The position numbers and the translations under genes are program-made. A stretch of DNA of 64,000 nucleotides from Archangium lipolyticum (GTDB lineage Bacteria > Myxococcota > Myxococcia > Myxococcales > Myxococcaceae): positions 124,001 to 188,000 of the forward strand of contig NZ_JANKBZ010000022.1 in the NCBI RefSeq assembly GCF_024623785.1, given 5' to 3'. Position 1 is the first letter of the stretch; each line of letters begins with the position of its first letter. Shown here in pieces: positions 8,018 through 16,979 of the stretch. Below the pieces are notes generated by a model, which searched no databases, was not told the DNA's origin, and worked only from the letters and a program-made list of their open reading frames with translations.

Positions 8018-10462
8018 TCATTCGCCGTGCCCGGAAGACGGCTCGGGCAACACGGTGAGAATGGGGCGCGCATTCGCCAGTGACGGAGCGAAGAGGGAGG
8101 GCTGCCCGGGATCGGCGAACACCGCCGCGAAGTCCTCGGGCGTCAGCGCGCGCACCAGACGGGCCGCGAACGTCTCGCGCAACAGCCGGACATAGTAGTC
8201 GACGTCGTAGTCCCTCGGATCGGCCACGGCTCCACCCTTGGAGTCCTCCCGCGAACCGAGCCGGGCGCTGCCATCGTCCCCGGCGTCCGGATCGGGCAGC
8301 AGCCCTGCCCTCCCCCGCACCGCGCGATAGACCCGGACCTGCTCGCCGGCGGCCCAGTGTGTTCGCCCGCTCGCCAGCACGGCCTCATAGGGCAGCTCGC
8401 GCCTGCGCTCGCGCACGGCGTGGTACTCCGACGGAGTCTTCTTCAGCCGGACATGTGCCGCCACGTCGAGCGTCGGGATGGCCCGCCGGCGCAACGCGGC
8501 CACCGTCGCGACATAGGCATCCTGAACGCCCGGAATGTCACCCGCGAGAAGGCAGCGCAGCGCCCGGCGCAGGAACTCCTCGCCGAAGGGCTCCGCCCGG
8601 CTGGAGCGGAACGCCACGCCACGCAGGATGAGCTCTCCCTCGTAGGACTGCAGCACGTAGTTCTTCGGCTCGTGCGAGAGCATCGCGGCGTAGCGTCCAT
8701 CGAACTCGAGGCGGACCCGGGAAGGCAGCAGCGCCGCGACCTCGGAGACCACCCGGCGCTCGTCGGCCTCGCGCCAGTCGTCCGGGACGGCGAAGTACAC
8801 GCCATCTGTGTCGGCCTCCAGCAACGTGACGCCCCGCCGGGCCAGCTCGCGGCACAGCAGCCCCAGCACCTCGCGCCCGCGCCGCGTCACCTCGTTGGCG
8901 GCGTGCACGTCCGCGAAGCGCGTGAGTCCCACCGCGCCGAGGTACCCGTACGCCGAGTTGACGACGATCTTCATCGCCGCGGAGAGCGCCTCGTTCGTGT
9001 GCCGCTCCGGTGACCCGGGTGCCGCGGAACGCGCCCGTGCCTTGGCCGCCAGCCGATGATCCACGAGCCGGTCCACCAGCGCGAGCAGCACGCCCAGCCG
9101 GTCCCGCCGAGGCCCGATCCGGTACTCGCGCATCAACGAGGGATACAGGCTCGCGACATCGGCCTTCACGACGTGCCGCGCCACCCCCGTGGCGAACAGA
9201 TGCAGCGCCGCCCCACTGTGCGACGTGCCATCCCCTTCTTCGTGAGCGGGCAGCGCGGCCCCAGATCGGACGTAGGCGCGCACGAGGAGCGGGTCGAGCA
9301 CGCCGGTGGCGGGACCCGCGTCGGCGAGGCGCTCGTAGCGACGCGGTGCCATGCGAGCGAGCGCGAAGGCCGCCCCGCCGAGAAGGCGCGCGAGGCCGGC
9401 GGCTTCCGTCACGTCGTCGCGAGCGTAGCGCCGCACGCGCTCGGGATCCTTTCGGTAGACCTCGTACACGCGGGCACCCGGAATGTGCTCACGCTCGGGA
9501 CCCGCGAGACCGAAGTGCCGCGCGACGGCCTTGAGCCCGTGGCCCGGCAGATCCCGGGCAGAGAAATCGTGCCGAAGCACTGCGTCCAGGGTGTCGATCA
9601 GCTCGCGGCCGGGAAGCGTGTACCGCATGCGGCGCATCGGGTCGGGGGTGCGCCCCATCGAGCCACCTCCGAGCGAGGCCCCTCGAGAGGCGGGGCGCTG
9701 CCGCAGCCCGGGCAGGCCGGCGCGCCCCAATGCGAGCGGCACGCGGAGCACCCGTGCACGGCGGGCAACGAACGGCAGGTCGAAGCCGTGCAGGTTGTGG
9801 TTCTCGATCACATCCGGATCGATGGCACGGACACGCGCGACCAGACGCTGGAGGAGCTCGGCCTCGGCGGCATCGCCATCGCCGTGCGCCTCGAGGACGT
9901 CGGTCCGGCCATCGGGCTCTCGGATGGCCACGAGGAAGATCCGGTCGCGGCCGGGATCGAGCCCGGTGGTCTCGAGGTCGAACTGCATGCGGCGCAGGTC
10001 GTCGAACCCGAGATCGCGAAAATACGTGCGCCCCGAGGCCATGAGGTACTGCTCCTCCGGGGGAAGCGAGAGCACCGCGCTCTCACCCAGCTCACGCACG
10101 TGCCCGAGCTGGCGGCCGAGTCGCCGTGCGGCACCCTGGAGCACGGCAGCGGCCAGGGCGCGCCCATCGTCCGCGCGGACCACGTAGCGAAGCGCACCGG
10201 GCCCCTCGAGCTCCTGGTAGGTCACACAGCGCGGCGCGGGCCCCTGGGACTCAGGCCGAAGCCTCTCCCCGAGGTGCGTCAGGTCGTCCAATGACGCGAG
10301 CAGCAACCAGGGGCGGAAGCGCACGTCCTCCCGCACGAGCGCGCCGGTCTCGGGGAGCCGCCGCCAGACGAACGCGCGGCCATCGGGCTCCGCCCACACC
10401 GAGACGATGCCCGGCGTGGGATCCCACCCCCAGAGCCATTCGTCCTCCATCAGGTGGGCCAT
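8018..10462 (-). CDS. Family B DNA polymerase with 3'-5' exonuclease
   Basis: About 814 residues, close to the size of E. coli Pol II (783). Exonuclease motifs are present: Exo I FDLETTGLD, Exo II NHNLHGFDLPF, Exo III YARDDV. Polymerase motifs are also intact: A, KADVASLYPSLM; B, KIVVNSAYGYLG; C, EADTDGVYF (Asp-Thr-Asp). All catalytic acidic residues are therefore present. The likely role is translesion or repair synthesis. The first ATG (10462) has no clear ribosome site and a second lies four codons later. The tetR gene ends 30 bp upstream on the same strand, so the two could be co-transcribed. Confidence 0.92.
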   Translation of the reverse strand: MAHLMEDEWLWGWDPTPGIVSVWAEPDGRAFVWRRLPETGALVREDVRFRPWLLLASLDDLTHLGERLRPESQGPAPRCVTYQELEGPGALRYVVRADDGRALAAAVLQGAARRLGRQLGHVRELGESAVLSLPPEEQYLMASGRTYFRDLGFDDLRRMQFDLETTGLDPGRDRIFLVAIREPDGRTDVLEAHGDGDAAEAELLQRLVARVRAIDPDVIENHNLHGFDLPFVARRARVLRVPLALGRAGLPGLRQRPASRGASLGGGSMGRTPDPMRRMRYTLPGRELIDTLDAVLRHDFSARDLPGHGLKAVARHFGLAGPEREHIPGARVYEVYRKDPERVRRYARDDVTEAAGLARLLGGAAFALARMAPRRYERLADAGPATGVLDPLLVRAYVRSGAALPAHEEGDGTSHSGAALHLFATGVARHVVKADVASLYPSLMREYRIGPRRDRLGVLLALVDRLVDHRLAAKARARSAAPGSPERHTNEALSAAMKIVVNSAYGYLGAVGLTRFADVHAANEVTRRGREVLGLLCRELARRGVTLLEADTDGVYFAVPDDWREADERRVVSEVAALLPSRVRLEFDGRYAAMLSHEPKNYVLQSYEGELILRGVAFRSSRAEPFGEEFLRRALRCLLAGDIPGVQDAYVATVAALRRRAIPTLDVAAHVRLKKTPSEYHAVRERRRELPYEAVLASGRTHWAAGEQVRVYRAVRGRAGLLPDPDAGDDGSARLGSREDSKGGAVADPRDYDVDYYVRLLRETFAARLVRALTPEDFAAVFADPGQPSLFAPSLANARPILTVLPEPSSGHGE

Positions 10463-10492
10463 ATCACGGGCAACCAGGAGGTGGGGAAACCC

Positions 10493-11110
10493 TCACCCTC
10501 TGAGAACGAGGCAGATGCGCACGGCGGCGTCGACGACCTCGGGAATCGGTTGCGAATAGCCGCTCGCGATCCAAATCAAGGCGATGTGGATGACACCGCC
10601 GACCACGCCCGCGCGCAACAGCGGTTCGCCCGCCGCGCGGCTCTCCCCATCCGGATCGAGCGTCCGCGCGATCAGCTCGCCGAGGGCCCGGCGGGATGTA
10701 TCGAGGGCCTGGTCGACCGCGGGGCTCACGCCGGAGATCTCGACGAGGAACACTCGCGCCGACTGGGGACTGCGCTTGAGCGCCTCGTAATAGGCGCCGA
10801 GCATCGCGCGAGCCCGCTCGACGGGGCCCCCCGGAGTCTCCGCGCGGGCCTTCTCCAACTCACCCAGGAGGACCTGCATCACGGCCTGGAACGAGGCGAC
10901 GAGCAGCTCCTCGCTGTTGGAGAACGACTCGTAGAAATAGCGCTCGGTCAGCCCGGCCGCCTCGCAGACGGCCTTCACCGTCGCGTTGCGATAGCCCTGC
11001 TCGCCATAGACCTGGATGGCCGCACCGAGGAACTGCTCACGCCGCTGCGCTCGACGCTCCTCGGCCGAGGAGCCGCGATAGCGTCGGTTGGCCACGGAAG
11101 AGGAAGGCAT
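10493..11110 (-). CDS. TetR-family transcriptional regulator
   Basis: 205 residues. The N-terminal helix-turn-helix is typical of TetR: RREQFLGAAIQVYGEQGYRNATVKAVCEAAGLTERYFYESFSNSEELL, about residues 24-72, followed by an all-helical ligand domain. The start was chosen for TAGGAG four bases before the ATG. It is divergent from an EthA-like monooxygenase gene, and the 82-bp gap contains two identical-geometry inverted repeats, so it most likely represses both genes and responds to a monooxygenase substrate or product. This matches the EthR/EthA arrangement known in mycobacteria. Confidence 0.92.
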   Translation of the reverse strand: MPSSSVANRRYRGSSAEERRAQRREQFLGAAIQVYGEQGYRNATVKAVCEAAGLTERYFYESFSNSEELLVASFQAVMQVLLGELEKARAETPGGPVERARAMLGAYYEALKRSPQSARVFLVEISGVSPAVDQALDTSRRALGELIARTLDPDGESRAAGEPLLRAGVVGGVIHIALIWIASGYSQPIPEVVDAAVRICLVLRG

Positions 11111-11121
11111 ACGACTCCTAT

Positions 11122-11139
11122 TGACATGATCCGTTGTCA
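11122..11139. promoter_or_regulatory. Putative TetR operator 1 (TGACA-N8-TGTCA)
   Basis: An inverted repeat TGACA (11122-11126) and TGTCA (11135-11139) with eight bases between the arms, directly upstream of the tetR ribosome site. It has the same arms and spacing as the second site 27 bp away. Confidence 0.6.
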
Positions 11140-11148
11140 GTTCCAAAT

Positions 11149-11166
11149 TGACAATGTGTAGTGTCA
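11149..11166. promoter_or_regulatory. Putative TetR operator 2 (TGACA-N8-TGTCA)
   Basis: The second copy of the inverted repeat, arms at 11149-11153 and 11162-11166, 27 bp before the monooxygenase start. Two sites on one face-to-face intergenic region suggest cooperative binding of two dimers. Confidence 0.6.
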
Positions 11167-11192
11167 CTTACTCCGGTGTACGGGAGATCTCC

Positions 11193-12767
11193 ATGGCTGA
11201 CGGGACAGTACCCGACCAACAGACGTCTGGCGGCTCGGCCGCGAGGACGGAACCCCCGACGGAGCACTTCGACGTGCTCATCATCGGCGCGGGCCTGTCC
11301 GGCATCGGCGCGGCGTACCACCTGCAGACGAACTGCCCGGGCAGGACCTACGCCATCCTCGAGGGCCGCGAAGCCATTGGCGGGACATGGGATCTGTTCC
11401 GCTATCCGGGCATCCGCTCGGACTCGGACATGTACACGCTGGGCTACTCGTTCCGGCCGTGGACCGACCCGAAAGCGATCGCCGACGGGCCGTCGATCCT
11501 GCGCTACGTGCGTGAGACCGCGCGCGATCATGGAATCGACCAGCACATCCGCTTCCGCCACCACGTCAAACGAGCTGCCTGGTCCTCGGAGGAGGCGCGC
11601 TGGACGGTCGAGGCCGAGCGCGGGCCCGAGAAGGAGCGCGTCCGCATCAGCTGCAACTTCCTGCTCATGTGCAGCGGGTACTACAACTACGCCGAGGGCT
11701 ACCGGCCTGAGTTCCCCGGTGAGGCGCGCTTCCAAGGCACCATCGTCCATCCGCAGTTCTGGCCGGAGGACCTGGACTACAAGGGCAAGCGCGTCGTCGT
11801 GATCGGCAGCGGCGCGACCGCCGTCACCCTCGTCCCCGAGATGGCCAGGACGGCCGCGCACGTCACCATGCTGCAGCGCTCGCCGACCTATGTCGTCTCG
11901 CGCCCGGCCCAGGATGTCATCGCCAACGTGTTGCGCCGCTTCCTGCCGGCGAAGCTCGCCTATGGAATCACGCGGTGGAAGAACGTGATGCTCGGCATGC
12001 TCTTCTACATTCTGTCGCGGAAGAGGCCCGAGCGGGTGAAGGAGTACATCGTTGGACTGGTGCGGGAGCACCTCGGTCCCGACTATGACGTCGCGACCCA
12101 CTTCACGCCGGGCTACAAGCCGTGGGACCAGCGCGTCTGCCTCGTTCCCGACGCCAACCTGTTCGATGCGGTCAAGCAGGGCCACGCCTCGGTCGTCACC
12201 GATCAGATCGAGACGTTCACCGAGAAGGGAATCAAGCTCCGCTCGGGCAAGGAGCTCGAGGCGGACGTCGTCGCGACCGCCACGGGACTCAAGCTGCAAC
12301 TGCTGAGTGACATCGAGTTCAGCATCGACGGCGAGCGGCGCGACCTGTCGAAGACCCTCTGCTACAAGGGCATGATGTTCAGCGAGGTGCCGAACCTCGC
12401 CTACTTGTTCGGCTACACCAACGCGTCGTGGACGCTGAAGGTGGACCTCACCGCCGGCTATGTCTGCCGGCTGCTCAACCACATGGCGAAGCACGGCGAC
12501 ACGACCTGCATGCCGCGTCACGATCCCACGGTCGAGGAGCTGCCGTTCCTCGACCTGGCGTCGGGCTACGTCCAGCGGGCGTTCGACCAGATGCCGAAGC
12601 AAGGCTCGAAGCGGCCATGGCGGCTCTACCAGAACTACGTGCTCGATCTGTTCACGCTGCGCTTCGGCAACGTCGATGATGGCACGATGCGGTTCTCACG
12701 CGCGCCGAAGCCGGTGACGACCGGACGACCCCAGCTCGAGGCGGCGAATACGTTCGAGGCCGCCTGA
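11193..12767 (+). CDS. FAD-dependent Baeyer-Villiger monooxygenase, EthA-like
   Basis: 524 residues. FAD-binding motif DVLIIGAGLSGIGAAYHL at about residues 26-43, the GGTWDLFRYPGIRSDSDMYTLG block characteristic of EthA/MymA-type flavin monooxygenases, and the NADPH-binding VVVIGSGATAVTLVP. Further blocks shared with mycobacterial EthA include FLLMCSGYYNYAEGY, HPQFWPEDLDY, PWDQRVCLVP, and GYTNASWTLK. It probably oxidises ketones or thioamide/sulfide compounds using NADPH and O2. The start was set at the ATG preceded by GGGAGA; the longer frame would run through the second operator. It is divergent from tetR. Confidence 0.93.
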   Translation: MADGTVPDQQTSGGSAARTEPPTEHFDVLIIGAGLSGIGAAYHLQTNCPGRTYAILEGREAIGGTWDLFRYPGIRSDSDMYTLGYSFRPWTDPKAIADGPSILRYVRETARDHGIDQHIRFRHHVKRAAWSSEEARWTVEAERGPEKERVRISCNFLLMCSGYYNYAEGYRPEFPGEARFQGTIVHPQFWPEDLDYKGKRVVVIGSGATAVTLVPEMARTAAHVTMLQRSPTYVVSRPAQDVIANVLRRFLPAKLAYGITRWKNVMLGMLFYILSRKRPERVKEYIVGLVREHLGPDYDVATHFTPGYKPWDQRVCLVPDANLFDAVKQGHASVVTDQIETFTEKGIKLRSGKELEADVVATATGLKLQLLSDIEFSIDGERRDLSKTLCYKGMMFSEVPNLAYLFGYTNASWTLKVDLTAGYVCRLLNHMAKHGDTTCMPRHDPTVEELPFLDLASGYVQRAFDQMPKQGSKRPWRLYQNYVLDLFTLRFGNVDDGTMRFSRAPKPVTTGRPQLEAANTFEAA

Positions 12768-12783
12768 GGCAAGCACCCTCGCG

Positions 12784-12812
12784 TTGACACGGGTACAATT
12801 GGAAACTAGTTT
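12784..12812 (+). promoter_or_regulatory. Promoter with palindromic operator before rrf2-type gene
   Basis: TTGACA (12784-12789) is a consensus -35 box; exactly 17 bases later lies TAGTTT (12807-12812) as a weak -10. The -10 is the right half of a perfect 10-bp palindrome AAACTAGTTT (12803-12812). A site overlapping the -10 suggests auto-repression by the Rrf2-family product. Confidence 0.5.
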
Positions 12813-12833
12813 AGTTACAGTTCGAGCCCGCCG

Positions 12834-13259
12834 ATGAACACCAGCAGCCGCTTCACAGTCGCCATCCACATCCTCACCCTGCTCGCCCACGGCGGGGGGG
12901 AGCAGATGACGTCGGAGTACATCGCGGGGAGCGTGAACACCAACCCGGTCGTCATCCGGCGGCTGCTGGCGCTCCTGCGCGAGGCCCGGCTGGTCACCTC
13001 CCAGGTCGGCGCGGGAGGAGGCTGGCAGCTTGCCCGGCCTCCCAAGGGAATCACCTTGAGGGACATCTACCGTGCGGTGGAGGGTGGAACCCTCTTTCCC
13101 CTCCACAGCAACACGCCCAATCCCCTCTGTCCCGTGGGGAGTACCATCCAGTCCGCGCTCACCGGGCACTTCGAGGAGGCCCAGCTCGCGATGGAGAAGG
13201 ACCTCGAGCGCACGACCGTCGCGGACCTCGTCAAGGAGATAGGCACGCTCCGCCCGTGA
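12834..13259 (+). CDS. Rrf2-family transcriptional regulator
   Basis: 141 residues with the Rrf2 winged helix: SSRFTVAIHILTLLA, then TSEYIAGSVNTNPVVIRRLLALLREARLVTSQVGAGGGWQLARPPKGITLRDIYRAVE. The three clustered cysteines that hold the Fe-S cluster in IscR/NsrR are absent; only one Cys is seen (NPLCPVG). It is therefore more like the YwnA-type branch, which may sense redox state through a thiol. No ribosome site stands out. It follows the monooxygenase gene by 66 bp but has its own promoter-like sequence. Confidence 0.88.
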   Translation: MNTSSRFTVAIHILTLLAHGGGEQMTSEYIAGSVNTNPVVIRRLLALLREARLVTSQVGAGGGWQLARPPKGITLRDIYRAVEGGTLFPLHSNTPNPLCPVGSTIQSALTGHFEEAQLAMEKDLERTTVADLVKEIGTLRP

Positions 13260-13291
13260 CAAACGCTCCAGCACCAGCGCGCCACGGTGAC

Positions 13292-15310
13292 CTACTGCGT
13301 GCCGCCAGTCGGAGGCTGAAGAAGACGGGGCTCGTGGCGGCCCGGTCCGGTAAATAGAGCTCGCTCCGACACCTCCCCGGCCTCATGGGTATGGGCCACT
13401 CCCAAGCGGAAGAAGCTCACCGTTTGCTGCAGGCTCTGCGCCTGCGCCGCCATCTCCTCGGCGGTGCTCGACAACTCCTCCGCCGACGTCGCGTTCCGCT
13501 GCGTCACCTCGTTCAGCTCGACCATCGCCTTGTTGATCTGGCCGACGCTCGACGACTGCGCGCTCGAGGTGGCGGCAACGCCCTTCAGCAGCTGCGACGT
13601 CGTGCCGATCGCCGGGACGAGCTCTCGCAGCCGTTGGCTCGACTTCTCGGCGATCTTCACGCTGTTCGACGCGACCGTGACGATCTGCTTCGCGGCGCCC
13701 TGGCTTCCCTCCGCGAGCTTGCGAACCTCGGACGCGACGACCGCGAAGCCCCTTCCCTGCACACCCGCCCGCGCGGCCTCGATGGAGGCATTCAGCGCGA
13801 GCAGGTTCGTTTGATAGGCGATCTCCTCGATGACGGAGATACGCGAGGCGATCTGCTTCATCGCCTCCACCGTCTCGGCCACCGCCCGGCCGCTCTCCTC
13901 GGCATCGACCGCTCCCTTGTGAGCGATCGCCTCCACCTGGCGGCTGCCGTCGGCGTTCTTGATGATGGACGCGCTCATGAACTCGAGGCTGGTCGTCATC
14001 TCCTCGAAGGTCGCGGCCTGCTCGCTCGTACTGCTCGCGAGGGACTGTGATGTCGTCGATACCTGCGATGCGGCCGACGCGAGCGCCGCTGCGCCTTCGC
14101 GGACCTCGCCAATCACCTGCGCCAGCCGATCGCGCATCGAGCGGAACGCATCGGCGAGAATGCCAATCTCATCCTCGGACCGGTGGTCGAGAGCGACGGT
14201 CAGGTCGCCGTTCGCGATACGGGTGGCGACGGAGGAGATCGTCTCGAGCGGCTTCGTGATGCGGCGGATCACGAGGAGGACGGCGATGCCGAGCGCGAGG
14301 AGCGAGATCGCTCCGAGAGCAAGCGTGAACCGCCTCAGCTCATGAGCCGGCGCGAGCACCTTGTCGAGGGGAGCGAAGACGGCGAGCGCCCAGGGCGTCA
14401 CGGTCTCACCGACGCGGAGCGGAACCACCACCTCGATCGTCCCGGTGCCGAGCACCTCCGATGGGACCTGTGCGGTGAGCGCGCCCTCGCTCGAGAGAGC
14501 GGTCTTCATCAGGTTCTCGGCGGGAGAGGTGCCGAGTTGCTTCCCGCGTCGCGCCGCGGACGGGTGCGCGACGAATGTGCTGTTGTTCGAGACGAGCACC
14601 GCATACCCCGTATCGAAGGGGGTGATCTCCGAAACCTGCTTCTGGACCTGCTCGAGCGCGAGATCGGCACCGACGACGCCAATGACCTTGCCCTCGAGCA
14701 GGATCGGCACGGACACACTCGTCATCAGCACCGGCCTTCCGGCCACGGTGTAGGCGTAGGGATTGATGAGCGTCTCGTTCCCGCTCCTGCGCGCGAGGAG
14801 GTAGAAATCGCCCGCGCCGTCCTTCTCGTAATCGACCACTGGCTCCAGCTTGAGCTGTCCGTCGCCGCGGTTCCAATACGGGATGTAGCGTCCGGTGGAG
14901 TCCGTGCCGGGCGTGTTCACGTACTTCGCATCGAGCCCGTCGAACGCGTTCGGCTCCCACACCGACCAGAGGCCGATGAGCTTGGGGTTCTCCGCGAGAA
15001 CCTTCTGGAGCGATGCGTCGGCGAGGCGGCGATCGGCCAGACCGGCGACCTTCTGGGCCGCGAACGCCTGCGCGAGCGTCCGGACGGGGATGAGCGCGGC
15101 GTCGAGCTCCGCGTTGATGATCCGCGCATGGCGCTCGGCCATCTGCATGACGGTCTGAGTCGCCTGCTCCTCGGCGACACGCGAGGACTGGTGATTGACG
15201 ACGAGAACGAGAACGCAGAGCGCGATGCTGATGACACCGCAGAGGGCGACGAGGAGTTTCGCCGCCAGGCTCCGGGTGAATCGCAGGGCGGTGGAAGTTT
15301 CTTGGTTCAT
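13292..15310 (-). CDS. Methyl-accepting chemotaxis protein with periplasmic Cache domain
   Basis: 672 residues. A first membrane helix ([19 protein letters not shown], about residues 20-38) is followed by a roughly 280-residue double-Cache sensor ([45 protein letters not shown]). A second helix ([17 protein letters not shown]), a HAMP segment and an MCP signalling domain follow, with the hairpin tip [44 protein letters not shown]. The Cache group often binds amino acids or small carboxylates; the ligand here is unknown. No other che genes are nearby. The start was set at MNQETS to put the helix at a normal distance from the N-terminus. Confidence 0.95.
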   Translation of the reverse strand: MNQETSTALRFTRSLAAKLLVALCGVISIALCVLVLVVNHQSSRVAEEQATQTVMQMAERHARIINAELDAALIPVRTLAQAFAAQKVAGLADRRLADASLQKVLAENPKLIGLWSVWEPNAFDGLDAKYVNTPGTDSTGRYIPYWNRGDGQLKLEPVVDYEKDGAGDFYLLARRSGNETLINPYAYTVAGRPVLMTSVSVPILLEGKVIGVVGADLALEQVQKQVSEITPFDTGYAVLVSNNSTFVAHPSAARRGKQLGTSPAENLMKTALSSEGALTAQVPSEVLGTGTIEVVVPLRVGETVTPWALAVFAPLDKVLAPAHELRRFTLALGAISLLALGIAVLLVIRRITKPLETISSVATRIANGDLTVALDHRSEDEIGILADAFRSMRDRLAQVIGEVREGAAALASAASQVSTTSQSLASSTSEQAATFEEMTTSLEFMSASIIKNADGSRQVEAIAHKGAVDAEESGRAVAETVEAMKQIASRISVIEEIAYQTNLLALNASIEAARAGVQGRGFAVVASEVRKLAEGSQGAAKQIVTVASNSVKIAEKSSQRLRELVPAIGTTSQLLKGVAATSSAQSSSVGQINKAMVELNEVTQRNATSAEELSSTAEEMAAQAQSLQQTVSFFRLGVAHTHEAGEVSERALFTGPGRHEPRLLQPPTGGTQ

Positions 15311-15475
15311 CCACCCAGAAGTAGAGCATGGGGCGCGTGGTTGGCTTCGAGCACGCCGTAGGAGCCAGGGCTCGGCTGGTTCCTTCGACCACCTTCCAAC
15401 CAAGAGGAGCGAGAGCGGTTCCAGGCAGTCCGGGCCTCACCCATTGGCCGCTCGTAAGGCGGCTGGACGCCCGCG

Positions 15476-15850
15476 TCAGGAGCCGGTCGCGGGCGTCTTG
15501 TCCCGGGGCAGCATGCGGCCGCCAATCATGCTCACGCGCCGCTCCAGCAGGCGCTGGCGCGCGTCGGAGCAGATGTCCTCGGGCTTCCACTCGAAGGCCC
15601 GATCGAACTCCACCTGGACCGACGCGACACCCTCCTCCGCCATCAGGCGCTGCTCGATTTCGCGCATGAAGTAGGCGGCCATCATGCACATGGGCGAGGT
15701 GAGCTGCATGCGCACCGTCACCCGCCCCGCGTCGTTCTCCACCTTCTGGAGCAGTCCCATCTCCCCGATGCTCAGCGGCACCCCGGCGCCGTAGCTGCAC
15801 GGGTCCGGGATGGACTGGATGCGAGCCAGCAACTCCGCTTCAGTCGGCAT
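15476..15850 (-). CDS. MIP18/DUF59-family metal-sulfur cluster assembly protein
   Basis: 124 residues. The pattern IPDPCSYGAGVPLSIGEMGLLQKVENDAGRVTVRMQLTSPMC followed by a helix with MREIEQRL matches the MIP18/PaaD/SufT fold. These proteins help mature Fe-S or other metal enzymes. The gene overlaps the end of the upstream amidohydrolase gene by 11 bp, so the two are translationally coupled and the protein may serve that enzyme. The start was chosen at the ATG in that overlap; the longer reading lies within the amidohydrolase frame and is Pro/Ser-rich. Confidence 0.82.
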   Translation of the reverse strand: MPTEAELLARIQSIPDPCSYGAGVPLSIGEMGLLQKVENDAGRVTVRMQLTSPMCMMAAYFMREIEQRLMAEEGVASVQVEFDRAFEWKPEDICSDARQRLLERRVSMIGGRMLPRDKTPATGS

Positions 15851-16919
15851 GGTGCTCCTCCCGGAAGCTGTAGGGACCCGGCGTCCCGTTGGCGCGCTCC
15901 TTGGAGAAGGCGTCATGGGCGATGCGGGCTTTGGCGGCGGCGATATCGATGCCCGCGTACCGGGCATAGTTCTCGCCGAGAATCATCCGCTTGACCTCGG
16001 GCGTTACCTGCATGCCCGCCACGCTCACCAGATCGTCCGGGAGCTGGAAGTCGTTCCAGAACTTCCGCAGCGCCGGCTGCGGGTGGCAGAACACCGAGCC
16101 GGAGCCCCACATGATCTTGGAAGGCCCCGCCCATTTGAGCAGCCCGGCCAGGGCCTCGGCGAACCAGCGCTCGCGCTTCACGATGAGCGCCCCCGTCACC
16201 TCGAGGTTCACGTACACGTTGGGGAACAGGGAGAGCTGCATCCCCGTCTCGTCGAGGAACGCCATGCCCCCGTGGACGATCTCGAAGTTCAGCTCGGGGA
16301 AGGCATCCGCCGCGCCGCCGATGTCGTCCACCTTGTAGGGCTCGAGCGGCACGGCGCCCATCGGCAGGCCCTTGTGGACCGCGATGTTCTTGATGCCCAG
16401 CTTGCGCGCGCGCTCGAAGAGCGGGAACGCGATGGTCGGGTCATCCATGCGCCAGCCCGTGTGGCGGAACGACTCGCCCAGCCAGGCCGCGGGATAGAGC
16501 TTCAGCCCGCTCGGCTTCAGCGCTTCCACCTGTTGCTCCAGCTCCTCCAGCGCCGCGGTGCCACGCAGCGGGTCCACTCCGGCATAGACGAGGAAGCGGT
16601 CCGGGTAGAGCTTACGAAGCGCCAGTGTCTTCTCGAACGAGCACAGCCCGTCGCTGTAGAGCGTCTGCAACGGCAGCACGTGGTGCACCGCGAGATCGAT
16701 GTCGCTCTCCACGAAGAGGATGCGGGCCAGCTCCTTGACGGACCAGTCCTTGAGGAAACGCTCCGCCTGCTCGATCCGGTAGCCATCCCCCGAGAAACCG
16801 GTGTGAAGCCCGAAGATCAGCTGCGCCAGGGACTCGGCGTACCTCCCCGCACGGTAGTTGGACGGATGGAGGTTGTAGGCATGTGTTACCGCATCGACAA
16901 CGAAGGCGTCACCAATCAC
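15840..16919 (-). CDS. Amidohydrolase-2 family TIM-barrel protein
   Basis: 359 residues related to the decarboxylase/hydrolase branch of the amidohydrolase superfamily. Visible features are DAVTHAYNLHPSNY at the N-terminus (a His but not the classical HxH), SGLKLYPAAWLG with a barrel Lys, KNIAVHKGLPMG, FEIVHGGMAFLDETG, and KIMWGSGSVFCHPQPAL near the last strand. The C-terminus has MILGENYARYAGID, the usual ending of this family. The substrate is not evident. Similar amidohydrolase/MIP18-type pairs accompany propane/ketone monooxygenase clusters in actinobacteria (from memory); no such monooxygenase is in this window. Confidence 0.85.
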   Translation of the reverse strand: MIGDAFVVDAVTHAYNLHPSNYRAGRYAESLAQLIFGLHTGFSGDGYRIEQAERFLKDWSVKELARILFVESDIDLAVHHVLPLQTLYSDGLCSFEKTLALRKLYPDRFLVYAGVDPLRGTAALEELEQQVEALKPSGLKLYPAAWLGESFRHTGWRMDDPTIAFPLFERARKLGIKNIAVHKGLPMGAVPLEPYKVDDIGGAADAFPELNFEIVHGGMAFLDETGMQLSLFPNVYVNLEVTGALIVKRERWFAEALAGLLKWAGPSKIMWGSGSVFCHPQPALRKFWNDFQLPDDLVSVAGMQVTPEVKRMILGENYARYAGIDIAAAKARIAHDAFSKERANGTPGPYSFREEHHAD

Positions 16920-16979
16920 CAGGGAGTCCTTTTCGAGTGAAAGGACAGATTACCACCACCGGAGGAGTGGCCGCGCAGC

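Noticed and set aside
5149-8058. A 969-residue plus-strand open frame
   Set aside because: It lies antisense to the methyltransferase and cca-type genes, which have clear family motifs.
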